In this document: piece after piece, positions 5,871-7,738 of the stretch
Numbering within the stretch: position 1 is the first letter of the stretch
Layout of the letters: each line of letters opens with the position of its first letter
Origin: CAUPWF01 sp964369425
GTDB lineage: Bacteria; Bacillota; Clostridia; Lachnospirales; Lachnospiraceae
Direction: 5' to 3'
DNA: 7,738 bases
NCBI GenBank assembly: GCA_964369425.1
Contig: CAYJGW010000081.1
Span: forward strand, 1-7,738
Translations under genes and position numbers: made by a program
The notes under the pieces: model-generated
Seen by the model: only the letters and a program-made list of their open reading frames with translations
What the model was told of the DNA's origin: nothing
Databases searched by the model: none

Positions 5871-5899
5871 AGTATAGCATGGGATGTGAGTTGTGTCAA
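5871..5899 (-). promoter_or_regulatory. Strong promoter of the antisense antitoxin RNA
   Basis: On the minus strand a perfect TTGACA (5899-5894) is followed by a 17-nt spacer and TATACT (5876-5871, five of six). It is the best promoter match in the window, fitting an antitoxin RNA made in excess over the toxin mRNA. No gene other than the antisense RNA follows it before the toxin. Confidence 0.82.
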
Positions 5900-5920
5900 A
5901 TTCCAAAACTAAATTTTCTC

Positions 5921-5950
5921 TTGAATTACCTGAATTATCTATAGTATAAT
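5921..5950 (+). promoter_or_regulatory. Promoter of the glycosyltransferase gene
   Basis: TTGAAT (5921-5926), an 18-nt spacer and a perfect TATAAT (5945-5950) predict a start near 5957. This leaves a leader of about 130 nt that contains the long hairpin at 5973-6055. Confidence 0.72.
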
Positions 5951-5972
5951 GAGACTTAGTAAAAATTAGTTA

Positions 5973-6055
5973 TGGTTTAGGTGTCAAAACTATGTATTTC
6001 GATTACGTAGGAAATTAACAAGTAAGCGAAGTGTATAGTTTTGACACCTGAACCA
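5973..6055 (+). repeat. Long near-perfect inverted repeat, RNA hairpin in the glycosyltransferase leader
   Basis: Arms 5973-6006 and 6022-6055 pair over 34 positions around a 15-nt loop. The outer core GGTGTCAAAACTAT/ATAGTTTTGACACC is perfect. There are 29 Watson-Crick pairs, four G-U pairs (5978/6050, 5994/6034, 5995/6033, 5997/6031) and one A-G mismatch (6002/6026). All four wobbles are pairing-competent only in plus-strand RNA, the sense of the downstream gene. There is no T tract, so it is not a terminator, and it does not cover the ribosome site at 6075-6080. A small non-autonomous transposon (MITE) or a dispersed intergenic repeat is an alternative origin; I saw no clear target duplication. 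Confidence 0.8.
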
Positions 6056-6088
6056 GTGATTGAATTAGGATGATGGGAGATTGTTTTC

Positions 6089-7285
6089 ATGAAAATATTA
6101 ATTGCAAGCGATTGTTACAAACCAACTGTCAATGGCGTAGTAACCTCTATTATAAATCTAAGAACAGGATTAGAGGCAATGGGTCATGAGGTTCGTATTT
6201 TAACACTATCTGATACACGTAAAACACATATAGGAAATGGTGTATACTACCTTCGATCCCTAAATACAGGGAAGTTTTATCCAGACTCTCGACTTAAATT
6301 AATGGATTTGGGGCATGAAGTGAGAGAAATACTAGACTGGGCACCTGATATTGTTCATACCCAAACAGAGTTTAGTATCTTTTTTGTAGCCAAAAAGATT
6401 GCCAGAAAACTTTCTGTGCCACTTGTTCATACCTACCATACTGCCTATGAAGATTATACACACTATATCAGCCCAAGCAAACGTATTGGTAAAAAAGTAG
6501 TCACTTCTTTGACCCACCTATACGGCGAGCATGTGACATGTATGGTTGCTCCAACTCAAAAAATAGAAGATATGCTGCGAAGCTATGACGTAACTTGTCC
6601 AATTCACGTAATTCCTAGTGGAATATCTCTAAGCAAGTTTCAGAAAAAAGCTCCACAAGATGAGATTAATCGTATGAAAAAGAGCCTTGGTATCCCAAGT
6701 GACCATCTTATATTGCTATCTGTAAGTCGAGTGGGTAAAGAAAAAAATATTCATGAATTAATTGACAATATGAATGCCCTGAAAGATGAAAAAATCACGC
6801 TTTTAATCGTCGGTGATGGTCCGGAACGTAAGGATCTTCAATCTATGGTTGAAAACTCAGACATGGCTGATCGAATTATATTCACTGGAATGGTTGCACC
6901 TGCTGAGATTCCAAAGTACTACCAAATTGGGGATCTATTCGTGTCAGCATCTACTAGCGAGACACAAGGTCTTACATATATCGAAGCACTCGCTAGTGGC
7001 ACTCCTATTTTATGTCGTGAAGATGAGTGTTTAGATGGTGTCCTTGAACCAAGTGTCAATGGATACTCTTTCACCAATCCGGATGAATTCTTATCACACT
7101 TACACGAATTCATTCAACGTGATGATATAGATACTATGATTGAAAACGCTGAAAAAATCGCTGAAAAATTCTCGATTGACAATTTTGTTAATCATATGTT
7201 CTCTTTATATGCCGACTTCGTAGAGCTTGGTGATGAATACTTATTTGAGGAACCAGATGAAGAGGATTCTCTTTGTGCTTTTTAA
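6089..7285 (+). CDS. GT4 glycosyltransferase, diacylglycerol glucosyltransferase-like
   Basis: This retaining GT-B glycosyltransferase has 398 residues. The N-terminal acceptor domain starts KILIASDCYKPTVNGVVTSI (residues 2-21), with the NGV turn and HTYHTAYEDYTHY at 114-126. The C-terminal nucleotide-sugar domain has PSGISLSKF (176-184), SRVGKEKN (213-220, Arg214 and Lys219 being the usual donor-phosphate contacts), VGDGPE (241-246), and ETQGLTYIE (291-299), the E-x7-E motif of GT4. The overall pattern resembles bacterial 1,2-diacylglycerol 3-glucosyltransferases that make membrane monoglucosyl-lipids, but acceptor and sugar cannot be fixed from sequence. It has no membrane helix; such enzymes sit peripherally on the inner leaflet. 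The tail from about 379 is acidic (GDEYLFEEPDEED). GGGAGA lies 8 nt before the ATG. It is a single-gene unit with its own promoter and terminator. Confidence 0.9.
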   Translation: MKILIASDCYKPTVNGVVTSIINLRTGLEAMGHEVRILTLSDTRKTHIGNGVYYLRSLNTGKFYPDSRLKLMDLGHEVREILDWAPDIVHTQTEFSIFFVAKKIARKLSVPLVHTYHTAYEDYTHYISPSKRIGKKVVTSLTHLYGEHVTCMVAPTQKIEDMLRSYDVTCPIHVIPSGISLSKFQKKAPQDEINRMKKSLGIPSDHLILLSVSRVGKEKNIHELIDNMNALKDEKITLLIVGDGPERKDLQSMVENSDMADRIIFTGMVAPAEIPKYYQIGDLFVSASTSETQGLTYIEALASGTPILCREDECLDGVLEPSVNGYSFTNPDEFLSHLHEFIQRDDIDTMIENAEKIAEKFSIDNFVNHMFSLYADFVELGDEYLFEEPDEEDSLCAF

Positions 7286-7293
7286 ACTTTTAC

Positions 7294-7332
7294 AAAAAGA
7301 CGGCTTATGCGAAATCATATGCCGTCTTTTTT
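7294..7332. terminator. Bidirectional intrinsic terminator between convergent genes
   Basis: AAAAAGACGGC (7294-7304) pairs perfectly with GCCGTCTTTTT (7321-7331), and after one mismatched position 4 more pairs (7306-7309/7316-7319) extend the stem inward. T runs flank it on both strands, so it can end the glycosyltransferase mRNA (plus) and the C_GCAxxG gene mRNA (minus), whose stop is at 7334. Confidence 0.9.
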
Positions 7333-7333
7333 G

Positions 7334-7738
7334 TTATGCTCTTAATTCTCTTATAATCATCTCCGCTACTTTCCCAGCAACTAATCCGGTCAAAAATGTA
7401 CATTGAGCAATATGCTCATCTGTTCCAAGTTCCATTCCTTTTGTAATGATTCTACAACAGAGTGCATTCTTCCCACTTTCCACTTTAAACCAATCATGAA
7501 GCTCTGATGCAAGAGCCATCATCTTGTTGATAGAAGGATCTCCTGGCTGAGTACGTCCAAAGAGTAGACCTAGTGCCATAATCCCACCAGATACTGCTCC
7601 ACAGACGCACATAGACCCTCCAATTCCTACCGGAAACCCTGATGCCATACTAATTACTTCTTCTGGGACATCTAATTGAAAATGTGTACGGATAACACTA
7701 ACGATTGCCTCTGAACAATAAAATGGACCATATAATTC
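7334..7738 (-). CDS. C_GCAxxG_C_C family protein, N-terminus cut by window edge
   Basis: Frame analysis shows the open frame running to the right edge, with 134 residues visible; a Met at 7648 is internal, not the start. Visible features in order are YCSEAIV (Cys8), GFPVGIGGSMCVCGAVSGG (from about residue 34) with the CGAxxG core at 46-51, GLLFG, NALCCRI, and HIAQCTFLTG, giving the spaced cysteines that name this family. Members are small, probably soluble proteins suspected of redox or metal roles; the function is not established. The Cys-Val-Cys before the Gly-Ala gives an additional cysteine pair. It is convergent with the glycosyltransferase and shares a terminator with it. Its promoter and any operon partners are outside the window. 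Confidence 0.87.
   Translation of the reverse strand, partial: ELYGPFYCSEAIVSVIRTHFQLDVPEEVISMASGFPVGIGGSMCVCGAVSGGIMALGLLFGRTQPGDPSINKMMALASELHDWFKVESGKNALCCRIITKGMELGTDEHIAQCTFLTGLVAGKVAEMIIRELRA

Noticed and set aside
5973..6055. Intrinsic terminator upstream of the glycosyltransferase
   Set aside because: The stem is long, but no T run follows either arm on either strand.
7334..7648. Complete 104-residue C_GCAxxG protein starting at 7648
   Set aside because: The frame continues to the window edge with family-like sequence, including the first conserved cysteine (YCSEAIV), so the Met at 7648 is internal and the gene is partial.

Overview
The window is low-GC DNA with Clostridia-type genes, strong AGGAGG-like ribosome sites and tightly overlapping operon genes. 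The gene families, and especially a tiny holin-like type I toxin of a kind I associate with Lachnospiraceae, suggest a gut-type Lachnospiraceae or a close relative. This placement is inference. A run of exactly 100 N at 1717-1816 shows a draft or metagenome scaffold.

Region 1 (1-5579, minus strand) is one operon. Its transcription order is a DUF3842-like protein (5514-5086), a lipoprotein solute-binding protein (5002-3425), two permeases (3425-2451 and 2454 into the gap), two ATPases (gap to 1057, and 1055-438), and larE (441 to the window edge, partial). The ABC transporter belongs to the nickel/peptide (Nik/Dpp/Opp) class. LarE is the sulfur-inserting enzyme of nickel-pincer nucleotide (NPN) cofactor synthesis, and it overlaps the last ATPase gene by ATGA. 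The simplest reading is that the operon imports nickel and feeds it to an NPN enzyme such as lactate racemase, whose other genes are not in the window. A strong intrinsic terminator ends directly at the ribosome site of the solute-binding protein gene, so the transporter probably depends on readthrough or attenuation.

Region 2 (5531-5899) is a compact, unlabelled type I toxin-antitoxin module. It has a 30-residue hydrophobic toxin (5692-5784, plus) with a long structured leader that can hide its ribosome site. A near-perfect minus-strand promoter (5871-5899) drives an antisense RNA of about 90 nt over the toxin's 3' end, and this RNA ends in its own terminator. The toxin promoter overlaps the divergent promoter of the nickel operon.

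Region 3 (5921-7332, plus strand) has a promoter, then an 83-nt leader element folding into a 34-position hairpin, then a GT4 glycosyltransferase resembling diacylglycerol glucosyltransferases. A bidirectional terminator at 7294-7332 separates it from region 4 (7334-7738, minus), a partial C_GCAxxG_C_C family protein that runs off the right edge.
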